Origin: Pseudovirgaria hyperparasitica | Lineage: Eukaryota; Ascomycota; Dothideomycetes; Acrospermales; Acrospermaceae | Length of the DNA stretch: 64,000 bases | Direction of reading: 5' to 3' | NCBI RefSeq assembly: GCF_010093815.1 | Contig: NW_022985563.1 | Location: 313,446-377,445, forward strand | Shown here: positions 43,971 to 55,048 of the stretch, in pieces | How positions within the stretch are numbered: the stretch's first letter is position 1 | Layout: each line of letters starts with the position of its first letter | Made by a program: the position numbers and the translations under genes | Notes under the pieces: generated by a model | The model's database searches: none | Told to the model about the DNA's origin: nothing | What the model saw: the letters and a program-made list of their open reading frames with translations, nothing else

Positions 43971-44720
43971 ATGTCTTGCGAAATTCCGAGCAAGATACAT
44001 ACAAATGCGATATTACCAGACAAACTAGAGTATCTCGGTGCTGGAAAATCTGCGGTGGTATATGGAATCGATTCTGAAAGGGTTTTGAAGGAGTTTCACG
44101 ATAGCGAAGGGAGTGGGACTGAGCGCAGAGTGTATCAGCGGCTTGGCTCACATCCAAATATTGCAAAGCTGCTAGATACTTGGGCAGATGGTTCTATTAT
44201 CCTCGAGCGAGGCACACCGCTTCGAAAGATCTGTCGAGCTTCTTCGTCGAACAAGATACCGGTTCTGACGAAAGTTCGCTGGCTGAGACACGCAGCTGAA
44301 GGCTATCGATATCTACACGCTTGCAATATTATTCATAGTGATGTTGGATGTAACAATCTGATTCTTATGGAGGGAGATCTGGTCAAATTAATTGACTTCG
44401 AAGGCTGTAGTATCGATGGTGGAGTTGCAGGTTCTTGCTATGAATGGTTCAGCTACTGCCCATCAACACCTAGGGTGAGTCAGCGTACAGATATTTTTGC
44501 ATTTGGTTGTGCAGTTTATGAAGTTATCATGGGGCAACCACCGTACCATGAGCTCGAAGCATCAGATCAGCGATACCTGCAGGTTGAAGAGTATTACAGA
44601 AACCGACAGTTTCCGGATGTTACAAACGTTCCTCTAGGTCCATTAATACAGAGTTGCTGGTCGGGCGATGTTAAATCCATGGACGAGATCATTCAGCAAC
44701 TAGAAGCTGTGAAAGATTAA
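43971..44720 (+). CDS. Small protein-kinase-like protein with altered catalytic motifs
   Basis: Single exon, 249 aa, little more than a kinase core. The glycine loop LGAGKSAVVYGI is followed by the ATP-site Lys (RVLKEFHD) and a helix-C Glu (ERRVYQRLG). The catalytic loop reads HSDVGCNNLIL: the usual HRD Arg is Ser, while the Asp and the Asn are kept. The DFG motif reads DFE (LIDFEGCSIDG). The later block DIFAFGCAVYEVIMGQPPYH is standard. Such short kinases with an IDFEG/CDFAG motif are common, lineage-expanded genes in filamentous fungi, and many may be weakly active or act as pseudokinases. The substrate is unknown. It lies in the only accessory-looking part of the window. Confidence 0.85.
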   Translation: MSCEIPSKIHTNAILPDKLEYLGAGKSAVVYGIDSERVLKEFHDSEGSGTERRVYQRLGSHPNIAKLLDTWADGSIILERGTPLRKICRASSSNKIPVLTKVRWLRHAAEGYRYLHACNIIHSDVGCNNLILMEGDLVKLIDFEGCSIDGGVAGSCYEWFSYCPSTPRVSQRTDIFAFGCAVYEVIMGQPPYHELEASDQRYLQVEEYYRNRQFPDVTNVPLGPLIQSCWSGDVKSMDEIIQQLEAVKD

Positions 44721-45329
44721 GATATTATCATAAGCGTCAGGGTCCACAAGTATATATGAGCAGAACAGACCTATGTCCCTCTATCTACGGACTATCATCG
44801 TTACAAAGGACGAAGGTCTAAAGCGGCACAAGCCTAGCATTAGCAGTACCTCACCCTCCAAAAAAGAAAGTCTTGGTAGGGGTTCTATTGTTAACGTCTA
44901 GTTTCGAACAAACTAGCGAATCAAATATATACGTTCCCTAGCCTTCTGCATCCTCCCAAGCCAGCAAAGTAGGAAAGATATATTACATAGAATCCTCAGT
45001 GTGATTAATGGATGATGAGCTTTAGATGTGACCGCTTCTTGTCATCATGTGCTTAGAGGTGCTTTATTCAAATTCTGGTTCGCAAAAGCTTCTCTATAAC
45101 AACGTGGAGCTCTAATAACCTGACTCGCGAATGTTTGCCAGATAGAGGAGCAAGTTGTTTAGGTGAAGCCTTGTCCATATGATCTTTCAGGAGATCTACA
45201 CACTCCCAGGATTCGGAAATGAATGGGTCACCAGATGAGATCAACAGTGTTTTAGCACTTTTCACTACCAGTACATGAAGCCACTATCATGTGTTACAAC
45301 GGCGTGCGCAAGTAACGACGATGACTATA
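44721..45329. other. Convergent intergenic region
   Basis: About 610 bp between the kinase-like gene and the TFIIIC gene. A 65-codon minus-strand open frame at 45068-45265 has no recognised domain. No repeat is evident. Confidence 0.45.
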
Positions 45330-47503
45330 TCAGTCGATATCCATGTGACCATCCTCTTCGTCACTTTCGTCATCCTCATTTGCCATCTCTGCCTCCTCAT
45401 ATGGACCGTCTTCATCCCCGTCGTCCTCTTCGTCCTCTTCGTTGTACTCAAACAGGTTGATGGCTTCTTCTTCATCCTTGATACGAACATCATCTTCATC
45501 TCCAGTCCCGATGATATTCGCGCTGGCATCATTTGCTGCGAAAAGCTCTTTCAGGTTAGTACGCAATTTCCTGGATTGTGAAACGATGGTCCTAAAATCA
45601 CCAAGCAGGCGAGCCTCTGTCTCATTGTAGACATCCCCTGGCGGAATCCTAGTCTTGTCGATATTCTCATCGGTGATATGGTCTGGAAATCCAATGATTC
45701 TTTCATATAGAATCGGATCCAAAGGAACACCGTTGCGCAAAGCCAACATCTTGTCGCGCATGATAATTTTTGCTTTTCCGATTGTGCCCATATGATACCA
45801 TCCGGTTTTTTGGTTCTATGGAAGGATTAGTATATGACATGTACGAAGGCCCGAACAAACACTCACATCACACGTGGATCTGAGGTCTGTCGTCGAAAAG
45901 ACTTGTTGCAGCTGAGTATCCGTTATATCGCATATCTGCCACACGCAATGCTCAGAAGTGAAGCGTTCGCCATCGAATGTATATATTGGACTTCTTTGCT
46001 GACTTTCAAACATCACAGAGGTAGCTGTGTTTCGAAGTTGAGATAGGGATGTCATTTCTGGCAGGTCCGAATTCAGCTGAAATCCAATCGTCTGATATGA
46101 ACGATATTTTGGATTTTTTCGTGGATCGACCCCACGTCTGATGATGCAATTTTTCCATGGACCCATTTTGAAGCTATATCCGATGTAGGGCAAGGCTACG
46201 TGAAACTTGTTCTGGCGAGAAGAGCTGAAATCGATACGCAATACGCGGGTAGTGTTGATTGGCCGTTTCGCGAAATAAGCGCGAAGCTCCTTGATCAATT
46301 GCCGCACAGGGAGAGACTGTTTCTCTTCTGGTTGCATACCGATCGGGGCATCTGGGACATTTTCGGCGTCCCACTCGATCCTGGCTATCTGCGGCTTACG
46401 AAACTGATTTGAATTGAATGCTCTTAGGGGGCCGCCTTTCGAAACTGGGGCAAAATAGGTCAAAGGATTTTGAAGGTACCTTTTTTACGATCAGGTTTTG
46501 TTACTTGCTAGTGTGTCGCTCACTTACGAGTAATTGAATGGAACATCGATGCGGAAAAATTCTGCTGGTGGACCGGCGTCATTATCAGGACTATATAGAG
46601 CTAGAGCTGGATTGAGTCTGAAGTTTTTGAGTTTGGAATCTAACACAGCTTTCAGCATACACTTTATAGAGGCCGTAGTCTATACTCACAATCCAGAGAC
46701 ATCATAGTATTGCGGAACTCTCTGGTGAAACTGCTAGCAGTCGTGGCATATTGTGCGTCAGGGAGACCTAAGAATGGAGTCAGACATGATAAATTCGTGT
46801 GCCTAGCTCGCACATACTTCTGAATCTATGAGTGTCTTGAATGACACCAAGGACCCTGAAATTATATTTCTGTGGGTTATCACGAAGACTTTTGATCATA
46901 ACTTTCGGATCAGACATTACGGCGGCCTTAGTGGCATCAGAACTGACTTCGACATCCCCAGAAAACGCCTCTAAGCTCCCTCGTTTTCGCTTACGGCCTG
47001 TGCGTTTGGGGACGGTGACTTTGATTAACACGTTATTCGTGTTAACAATTCGAGACGTTATCTTCTTGGCCATTGAGTCGTCTGGGCGAAGAGACACACC
47101 GATGGTCCTTTTGTCTCTCTTGATAGGCGCAGCCTTATGCATGTGCTGTACCTTCTCCTTGTCTCTTGACTTTGATATGTCTCCATTCTTCTCCTTGGCT
47201 TCTTGCTTTTCTTTAGCTTCTTGCTCCCTGGCTTCATGTTCTGCCTTTGGCGATGCAGTATCGAGAAACTAGTAGGTATCAGCGTATGCGCCGCATTCTG
47301 ATCGCCGTGGGTAACGTGCTCACCCGCTCGAGAGCTACCTGACCACCAAGGGATTTGATACCTTTGTCGAAGTCTTTAATGATGCACGGATGTTCGATAC
47401 AAACAATAGAGTACGGTAGCACGTCTGAACGGGGTGCTGAAGGTATGTTCTTAACAATCCCGATCTTGGATGTATCAACTCCGGTGCTTTTTGCGGCAGA
47501 CAT
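45330..47503 (-). CDS. sfc1: RNA polymerase III factor TFIIIC subunit (Tfc1/Sfc1, human GTF3C5)
   Basis: Part of the TFIIIC tauA lobe that contacts the A box of tRNA genes and recruits TFIIIB. Exons in coding order: 47503..47324, 47268..46818, 46767..46690, 46639..46528, 46479..45867, 45815..45330; 639 aa, close to yeast Tfc1 (649 aa). Family marks are LPYSIVCIEHPCIIKDFDKGIKSLGG at the start (the beta-barrel dimerisation region), SLRPDDSMAKKI, VLIKVTVPKRTGRKRKRG, and in the second half the DNA-binding domain with APIGMQPEEKQSLP and GYSFKMGPWKNCIIRRGVDP. The end is a long acidic tail (about 60 residues of Asp/Glu), also present in yeast Tfc1. The intron before exon 5 uses an AAG acceptor, while the others end in TAG. 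The gene is divergent from RTS1. Confidence 0.93.
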
Positions 47504-48344
47504 TTTATTGTCGAGGAAAGGAGCCCGTTGATGAAGTGAGAAGCTCGAGTGAGAGCAAGAGCAAGAGCATTGAGCGAAATATCGGGACACGCGTGAAATC
47601 CACTTATATTCAAGTAACTGGGTTGTTTAGACGTAAGTGAGCACCGTATTCTCAGTAGATAGCCCAGTTCCGTCTCCGAAAAAGGTTGAGCTGGTGCTCA
47701 AATTGATTTGTACAGATTTGTGGTGTTCCAATCGTCCTCCGCCACGCCAAGCCTTTCCGCGATAGCTCTTGAGTAGACTTTTTCAGGATTCACGCCGGTC
47801 TGCTACACGCTGATGGCTATAAGATTCATCGGGGACTACTTCCATGTTCGATGTGGTGGATTTGCGAGCCATCAACGTTGAATGGTCGTGAGCTGTGACA
47901 GAATCATAAGTGGTGGTTCTCGGGCCCCTCCCTGGCACCTAGGTAGCTCGGCCTGAAGCAGTTGCCCATCGGCCGCATCACGTCGACCAGCGCCACCCGT
48001 GACTCGCTAATCCACTTGTTGCTCCCACCTCTAATGAACCGCCTGCCTTGCGATGGCCATGCAACATTATTCCCTTTCACCTCTTGCTACTCGATGACCA
48101 TGCCACATTTGCATCGCTAGGACCTCCGTCAGAAGTACCTCGCCGTCCTCTTATTTGCGACTCCTCGGACCTAAAGAAGCCGCAAGCCTACCTCTACCTC
48201 CTCCGACCTGTTCTTCAAACTGGCTGACATCCGTCACCATAACGTCCGTCATTGATCGAAGCTGCGTTCCGAGACCCGTGGAATCAATCCTGACCTGCCC
48301 ACCCGTGATTTAGGGCCACTGCTGCCCTCTACGCGCTGGCCGCC
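47504..48344. promoter_or_regulatory. Divergent intergenic region, TFIIIC subunit and RTS1
   Basis: About 840 bp between the two start codons. The RTS1 side (about 47900-48340) is C/T-rich and probably a long leader. No specific site can be named. Confidence 0.5.
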
Positions 48345-50945
48345 ATGAAGAACTTCAGACAGCGAGTTGTATGTCCCCCTGAGAACCCCACCTACCGCCC
48401 GGTTCCGTTTGTAGCTCTATTTTCCCACAATTGCAACGTATTGACCGGTCTGGCTGATATCACTAGCACGAACAGCTCTCTCGAGCTAAAGATTCATCTA
48501 AAAGCTCGTCGAAGAAGAAAGAGTCCAATTCAGGCACATCCTCACCCTCACATGGCGCCTCTACCAATTCCCCAGCTGGCTCAGGTCAAGCAACACCAAC
48601 TTCCTCCCAGACACAACTCGTAGACCCTCGAAACAAGCAAACAAGCTCGGGCGACAACACAAGTGGAGTAACGAGTGCGAACATGTCACAGACACATACT
48701 GGGATGAATTCGTCGAGCCCCAGTCCATTTATGCAGCAGACGCAGCAACAACAGCCCCAAGGTAGTTCAGCTGCACCTGGCGCACACACTCCAATTCGTG
48801 GAAACCAATCGCTACCTCCAAGCGTCGTGATTAGCCCGAGTGCTCCCGTAAGTTCAAGTGGTCATTGTTGTTTATGCGATTCTGTATTCCCTTTCAAACT
48901 TTCATGTGTTTGCAACCGTCGCCCATAGGCCGTCAAACTCTGCACAGCGATCACCAAGCGCGCAATTACTTCCTATGTGCTGACATGTAGCTCTCTGCAG
49001 CATATTCCTCCACCAGGAGCTGCGGAAACGATGCCAGGTGATCTCCTACCTCCACCCAAAGCAGGCCAAAAATCGCTCCTACTTGATCGACTTGGTACAA
49101 CGCCCAAAGATATTGCAGAAGGCATCCGGACTCCCAAACGTCAACACTCGTCAAGATTCGACATATCGGATCAGCGTGCAAGAGATTTGGAAAAACTTCC
49201 AGGGTTTCACGAAGTTGCTCCTCAAAAACGAGAGGAACTCTTCATGCAAAAGATTGATCAGTGCAATATCATATTCGACTTCAATGATGCTAGCGGCGAC
49301 ATGAAGTCAAAAGAGATCAAGCGTCTAGCGCTGCACGAACTACTAGACTATGTGGCGAACAACAGACAGGTCATCACCGAGCGGATGTACCCACGAGTGG
49401 TCGAGATGTTCAGCAAGAACCTCTTCCGACCAATTCCTCCCCCTATGAATCCACAAGGCGAAGCTTTCGACCCTGAAGAGGACGAGCCGGTACTGGAGGT
49501 GGCCTGGCCTCATATTCAGGTCGTTTACGAATTCTTCTTACGCTTCATCGAAAGTGCCGACTTCAATACCAATATTGCAAAGCAGTATATCGATCATGGC
49601 TTCGTTCTTCAGGTACTACTTGTGACAGTAAACTTGTAGCCAATGCTAACGCATTCAGCTTCTTGAGCTCTTCGATTCTGAGGATCCACGCGAACGGGAT
49701 TTCCTGAAAACAACGCTTCATCGAATCTATGGAAAGTTCCTTAACTTGCGCTCATATATCCGACGCTCGATTAATAACGTGTTTTTCCAATTTGTTTACG
49801 AAACAGAACGTTTCAATGGTGTCGCTGAACTGCTTGAGATCTTAGGATCAATTATCAATGGTTTTGCTTTACCTTTAAAAGAGGAGCATAAGTTGTTCTT
49901 GACGCGGGTGCTAATACCACTGCATAAAGTCAAAAGTCTTAGCATGTACCACCCGCAACTCGCTTACTGCATTGTCCAGTTCCTAGAGAAGGATGCTGCC
50001 TTGACTGAAGAAGTAAGTTGTACCTGTTGCAAACTAGTGGACGATACTGACACGAGAAGGTTGTTCTTGGACTTTTGCGCTACTGGCCTAAAGTAAACAG
50101 CACGAAGGAAGTCATGTTTCTCAATGAAGTTGAGGACATCTTTGAGGTGATGGATCCAGCCGAATTTGCCAAGGTTCAGGAACCTCTTTTCAACCAGCTT
50201 GCAAAATCCGTTGCAAGCCCACATTTTCAGGTTGCAGAGAGAGCACTTTATTTCTGGAACAACGAGTACTTCTGCAATCTTGTCAGTGACAATGTAGATG
50301 TCATCTTGCCCATCATGTTCACCCCGCTTTACGAAAACTCTAAAGGACATTGGAATAGGTGCGGAGCATTACTGCAATCACGCTAGCTTTATGCTAATTC
50401 CCAGTAGGACAATCCACGGTATGGTCTACAATGCCATGAAGCTGTTCATGGAGGTGAATCCTCAGCTTTTTGACGATTGCTCACATGAGTATGCGGAGAA
50501 TCAAAACAATGCTGGTCAGAAGCAACTAGAACGACAGGCTCGATGGGACAAGCTGGCTGAACTTGCCAAGCTGCAACAAAATGGCAGAATCCCTGTGTCC
50601 GATGGACGCGCAAAAGGCACGGAAGAATCAGATCCCCAGGAAAGCCAGAGACGTCTCGAAGCTCTTAGACTGAGAGACGACGAATCGGCCGATTCAGTAC
50701 AAGCCCGAAGACGGCAGGAGAAACTGAATCGGAAACCTGGGGACCTACGTGAGTCAGATCTGCCCTCTCCAAAAGCCATTCCAGCCACCACTGACTTCTG
50801 AACAGCAGCGTCGACAGCGAGTGAGGAGGTTCGGGGTCATCGTTCTGGTCGGTCTCGTAGCAATAGCAGACCAGGATCTGCCGGACTAGGCTCTGTTCCA
50901 GGACCAGTGCGAAGCAATTCAGGAGGGTCATCGCGGGTTGGATAA
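48345..50945 (+). CDS. RTS1: Protein phosphatase 2A regulatory subunit B56/B' (Rts1-like)
   Basis: Targets PP2A to substrates in stress response, septation and chromosome segregation. Seven exons: join(48345..48368, 48467..48847, 49001..49612, 49659..50012, 50060..50358, 50408..50748, 50806..50945), 716 aa, against 757 for yeast Rts1. The first exon has eight codons (MKNFRQRV) and joins to [19 protein letters not shown] Ser/Gln-rich disordered head then gives way to the B56 HEAT-like core: [86 protein letters not shown], and [20 protein letters not shown]. The tail is charged and ends in an Arg/Ser/Gly-rich stretch. All introns are GT-AG; the first two are longest (98 and 153 bp). Confidence 0.95.
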
Positions 50946-51933
50946 CCGTATGCATACACGGCGTTTGTTTGTTGCGAGTACTACGATCGTGCGATGGCCT
51001 TACCATTCTTTCGCGCCAAGTGGGCGCATTACTTTTCGAGAAATGGGACTTGGTTGCATGTCATGCATGAGGTGTTGCGTCATCAGGGCGTTGAAGTATA
51101 CAGGCGAGGAGGTTCCTTTGCTACCATGTTGCTTGCTTTCCTGTCTCTACCTACCAAGACACCCGCAAAAGAAGCTGAAACCATGGAGTTGTTAATGCGT
51201 ACACAAGAGAGGATTCCCTTCTTGAACGACGTGCTTAGAGTGCTTAAAAAGGCGTTGTTTAGAAAAACATGCTCGTCATCACATTAGTATGGACGAACCA
51301 TGAAGTCTAGAGTAGCCTTGGAAGCTTGCTTTCATAGTAAATTATTGATTACAACCGGATGCTATAGAGTGCTCCGTCCCCGTACGGATGTCGGATCACA
51401 TGTCTAGACAACACCAACCATTCAATAATATACACCAACAACAAGCCAAGCTTCTGACCTTAAAGGCTGAGCAAAGCGAAACACGCGTCAAAGATTGGTC
51501 GCCAACAAGGTTGCATTGGCCAGGCAATATGACCAATCGAAGGAGCCAATTGGAGCGGCGCAAGTGCATTACTGTTGCTGCCGCCGCCACCGCGTTGGGG
51601 GAGAAGCTGGGCTGGTAGGTAAGGTTAGGTACGGGGAGCTTGCGCACCAATCTCCCGAACTCCTGAACATCCTAGCGCGATTTATTGACCTTCGGTCTTG
51701 CGAAATATTTACCACCTACGTTCTTTCTTCCATCTCTTCCTCCCCTTCTTCCCCCCAAACTAATCCTCCTCGTGTGCGCATATTATACCTTCTCGTCTTC
51801 ACTTCATCCGTCACTCCTTCGACTTCCTTGAATGACTTCGCATTGTTCTTAGACGTCCCTTTTCCGCGTCTTTGCCCCTTTCCCACATATCACCGAGTGG
51901 CTCATCATAACCTTGACCTGTCAACGCCCCAAC
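50946..51933. other. Intergenic region with a possible small open frame and the elongase leader
   Basis: About 990 bp between co-oriented genes. An open frame at 50994-51287 (97 codons, starting MALPFFRAKWAHYFSRNGTW) begins just after RTS1 and has a protein-like composition but no family I know. The last 220 bp are C/T-rich elongase promoter and leader. Another frame at 51495-51947 overlaps this leader and is probably chance. Confidence 0.4.
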
Positions 51934-53113
51934 ATGTCAAAGCCTGACTGGATCCGTTACGGCGTACCGACGCTCGACAGGCCGTTTGGACTTGAATTAT
52001 GGCCTATCTTCGAGAAGGCATTCGAATCAGTGAAGGGTTATAAACCCCAAGACTTCCGCTTCACCCCGGGCGAAACTCCCATCTCGACCTTTTCAGTTAC
52101 TGCCACAATCTTGGTATCATACTATATTATAATCTTTGGTGGACGTGAGGTTATGCGCAACAGACCTGCGTACAAACTTAATGGCTTGTTCAAGATCCAC
52201 AACTTCTACCTGACCGCCATCAGCGGCGCGCTACTTGCCCTCTTTGCAGAGCAATTGATCCCAACTGTGTGGAGACATGGCGTTTTCTATGCTATTTGCG
52301 ATCACTCTGGAGGTTGGACTGATAAATTGGTTATTCTCTACTACGTAAGCAAAGCCCGCCGTAGATCCGCGTCTTGTTCGCTGATGAATCTCCAGCTAAA
52401 TTACCTCACCAAATTCGTTGAGCTGATCGACACTTGCTTCCTATTCCTTAAAAAGAAGCCACTCAGTACGTATCTCGAAAGCACCGTATCTCTTTCAACT
52501 GCTAACAGATTGGAAGCGTTTCTGCATACCTATCACCACGGTGCCACGGCTCTCCTCTGCTACACCCAGCTCATCGGACATACCTCTGTTTCGTGGGTTC
52601 CCATCACCCTCAATCTCATGGTGCATGTCGTTATGTACTGGTACTACTTCCAGAGCGCTCGTGGGATTCGCATATGGTGGAAGAAGTATATCACAATCAT
52701 GCAAATTACCCAATTCGTACTTGATCTAGGTCAGTCCGCGGTATCGTAGTTTGCATATGCAAGACTAACAATTCTTAGGCTTCGTCTACTTTGCATCTTA
52801 CACCTACTTCAGCTCCACGTACTGGCCAAACATGCCCAGCTACGGCAAATGCGCCGGCGAGGAATTTGCTGCTATCGCGGGTATTTGCATCCTTACTTCG
52901 TACCTCGTTCTGTTCATTGGGTTCTATATTGCGACATACAAGAAGCCACTTCCCAAGGGTCGCCCACGTGCTACCAGTGCACTTATCGAAATGGCCGATG
53001 AGAAGATTCCTACTATCCAAGAAACTCGCAGACGTCTTTCGAGCGCTGGAAACATGCCATATGCGTCGGGTGCTCAAGCCAACGGTCGCGTCACCCGATC
53101 ACGTAAGGCCTAG
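51934..53113 (+). CDS. Very-long-chain fatty acid elongase (ELO/GNS1-SUR4 family)
   Basis: Catalyses the condensation of malonyl-CoA with acyl-CoA in the ER, the first step of fatty acid elongation for sphingolipids. Four exons: join(51934..52344, 52396..52465, 52517..52729, 52779..53113), 342 aa, close to yeast Elo2/Elo3 (345-347 aa). Signatures are KFVELIDTCFLFLKKKPL, the catalytic HTYHH box (residues 164-168), ALLCYTQLIGHTSVSWVPIT, LNLMVHVVMYWYYF and the QITQFVLDLGFVYF segment. Seven hydrophobic segments are visible. The second intron uses the AAG acceptor after gattgg, because this gives PLTFLHTYHH exactly; the AG eight bases upstream would break the frame. The basic C-terminus (NGRVTRSRKA) could act as an ER-retention-type tail. 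Confidence 0.94.
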
Positions 53114-53683
53114 GCTCAGCAGTGCGGATATCGTGGAAACATTTTGCAGCTGTTCTTGACTCGGGCCCTGAAGCATACGTTCTGTGCCAAGGATGTCAGA
53201 ACAAACGACCCCATCGCATGTTGGAAGGGCTTATTTAAGGCCTCAGATCTCCAATTTCTTGTTTTGAATTAGGGTAAATAAGCATAAATGGGAGGTTACG
53301 AACGGGTACTGTATGAATATGTGATATGGGAGGGACGTAGAGCATAGAGCCTCCTGATGCCCAGCCCGGGCGGAAAGGGCATAAGCAAAAGCCCAGAATC
53401 ATATAAGATTAACGCAATAGAGATTGGATCTATATCCTGGCTTGAAATAACTGTGGTGTAATTAGCATATGTGCAAGAGGTCAAAGCCGACTCCCTAACC
53501 TTTTAAAATACGTCACGTGTGCCTCCTTGTCGTTCGAAAGTGCAGTGTCTTCGGCTGAAGAGGCTTAGTTCAATTCTTGGCAGAACGAACTTCACTTCGT
53601 TAAACTTCACTTGCAGCGTCATTACGACTTTACTTGCCTCTCGCGAACCCACATCTCGACCCTCTCCACTCCAGTCTTTCGCA
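53114..53683. other. Intergenic region between the elongase and COX6
   Basis: About 570 bp with the elongase 3' end and the COX6 promoter. No other feature is seen. Confidence 0.5.
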
Positions 53684-54504
53684 ATGTCGGCGAGCAGTAT
53701 CTTCCGCATTACCTCGCGAGCTCGCACGCCTGCGCTGAGGGCGGTCCGCCGTCCTATTGCCCCGAAGCGTGCCGGCTTCGTGACTCCCGTTTACAAGAGC
53801 TTCAGCAGCACCGCAAGACAACTCTCTGACTCTCATGGAGAGGAAACGTTCGAGGAATTCACTGCCAGGTACGATTGATCAATGGAAGAGATGGGCGACA
53901 GCCAATGGCTGCGCGGAGGACAGCTATTGAACCTTTGTTCAATTAAAGCTCTTTGCGTCTTATTAGGGGATACCAGAGTTCAGTTGGATAGCTGCTAGCA
54001 ACAGTGGCCAGACTGGGCCAGGTCGCGTCTTAAGATAATACTAACTTTGGGCAGATATGAAAAGGAATTTGAGAATGTAACCGATGTCTTCGAGCTTCAG
54101 GTATGCTCCTCGACCAGGCACCTCGGTGGCTATCAGAATTGACACTCGTCCCAGAGGAACCTCAACAACGCATTCGCATATGATCTTGTTCCTTCGCCAA
54201 CCGTACTCATCGCTGCTCTCCGTGCTGCCAGGAGGATCAATGACTTCCCAACCGCTATACGCGTTTTCGAGGGTATGTATTCATACAAATATACAACTTT
54301 ATTCGTCGGCTGTGGTCTCATTACGAACCACGCGGAACGAGAAGACCTCGCTGTGGAACAGACTAACCATGACTTCCAGGCATCAAGGCTAAGGTTGAAA
54401 ACCCCTCCCAATACGAAGAATATCTCAAGGAGCTCGAGCCAATACGGGAGGAACTTGGTGTCCCATTGAGGGAAGACATTTACCCCGATATCAACTCATT
54501 CTAA
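53684..54504 (+). CDS. COX6: Cytochrome c oxidase subunit Cox6 (mammalian subunit Va)
   Basis: A nuclear-coded subunit of respiratory complex IV on the matrix side of the inner mitochondrial membrane. Four exons: join(53684..53868, 54055..54100, 54155..54272, 54380..54504), 157 aa, near yeast Cox6 (148 aa). The start gives a basic presequence (MSASSIFRITSRARTPALRA), then SFSSTARQLSDSHGEETFEE and the mature core FTARYEKEFENVTDVFELQR, LNNAFAYDLVPSPTVLIAAL, NDFPTAIRVFEGIKAKVENP, YLKELEPIREELGVPLREDI and the end YPDINSF. The first intron is long for this window (186 bp). The second exon is only 46 nt. All introns are GT-AG. Confidence 0.95.
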
Positions 54505-55048
54505 GAAGTAACAACTTTTAAGTAAGGGTACCCAGACCCACAGCAGATAGACCTTTGGGCGCGGGCTAGTTTGTATCATCAATACCGGGAGACAGTCGAT
54601 GCCAAGTGTGCTTAGAGGAATAACGGTAGCTACTACCATGTACAGAACCCCAATTGACTGTGTTCCGTTTGTGCATCTGATGTCAGAATCGTACGCATAT
54701 ATTACCGTGAGAATTGATTATTTGTTACAGTCTTAGGGCCGTATCACACCGCAACATCTGATCTAGACATGTTTCGAATTATGGATGCATAATGATCTCT
54801 CTGGCCAAGCACTACCATTCGCACAATCCGAGCATGGGGATGGTGTTTGATCAAGGATCTTCGAAATGGTTATGAAATCTAAGGAGGTATACGGAGCATG
54901 CTGATGTTTCTTGCATGTATGATCTCTATACTCATACAATAAACTCCCAACCGAAACGCCAACGCTTGTGAGGCGCGGTCTGTGCCTGCGCAGTTTCCCT
55001 ATAGTTTAATTTACAATTCAGAACTCATAATCTTCATCACGTGTAGCC
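54505..55048. other. Convergent intergenic region
   Basis: About 545 bp between the ends of COX6 and the mannosyltransferase gene. Probably 3' untranslated sequence. Nothing else seen. Confidence 0.5.

Noticed and set aside
51495-51947. 150-codon open frame in front of the elongase
   Set aside because: It overlaps the C/T-rich elongase leader and its start codon, and shows no domain or constraint-like pattern.
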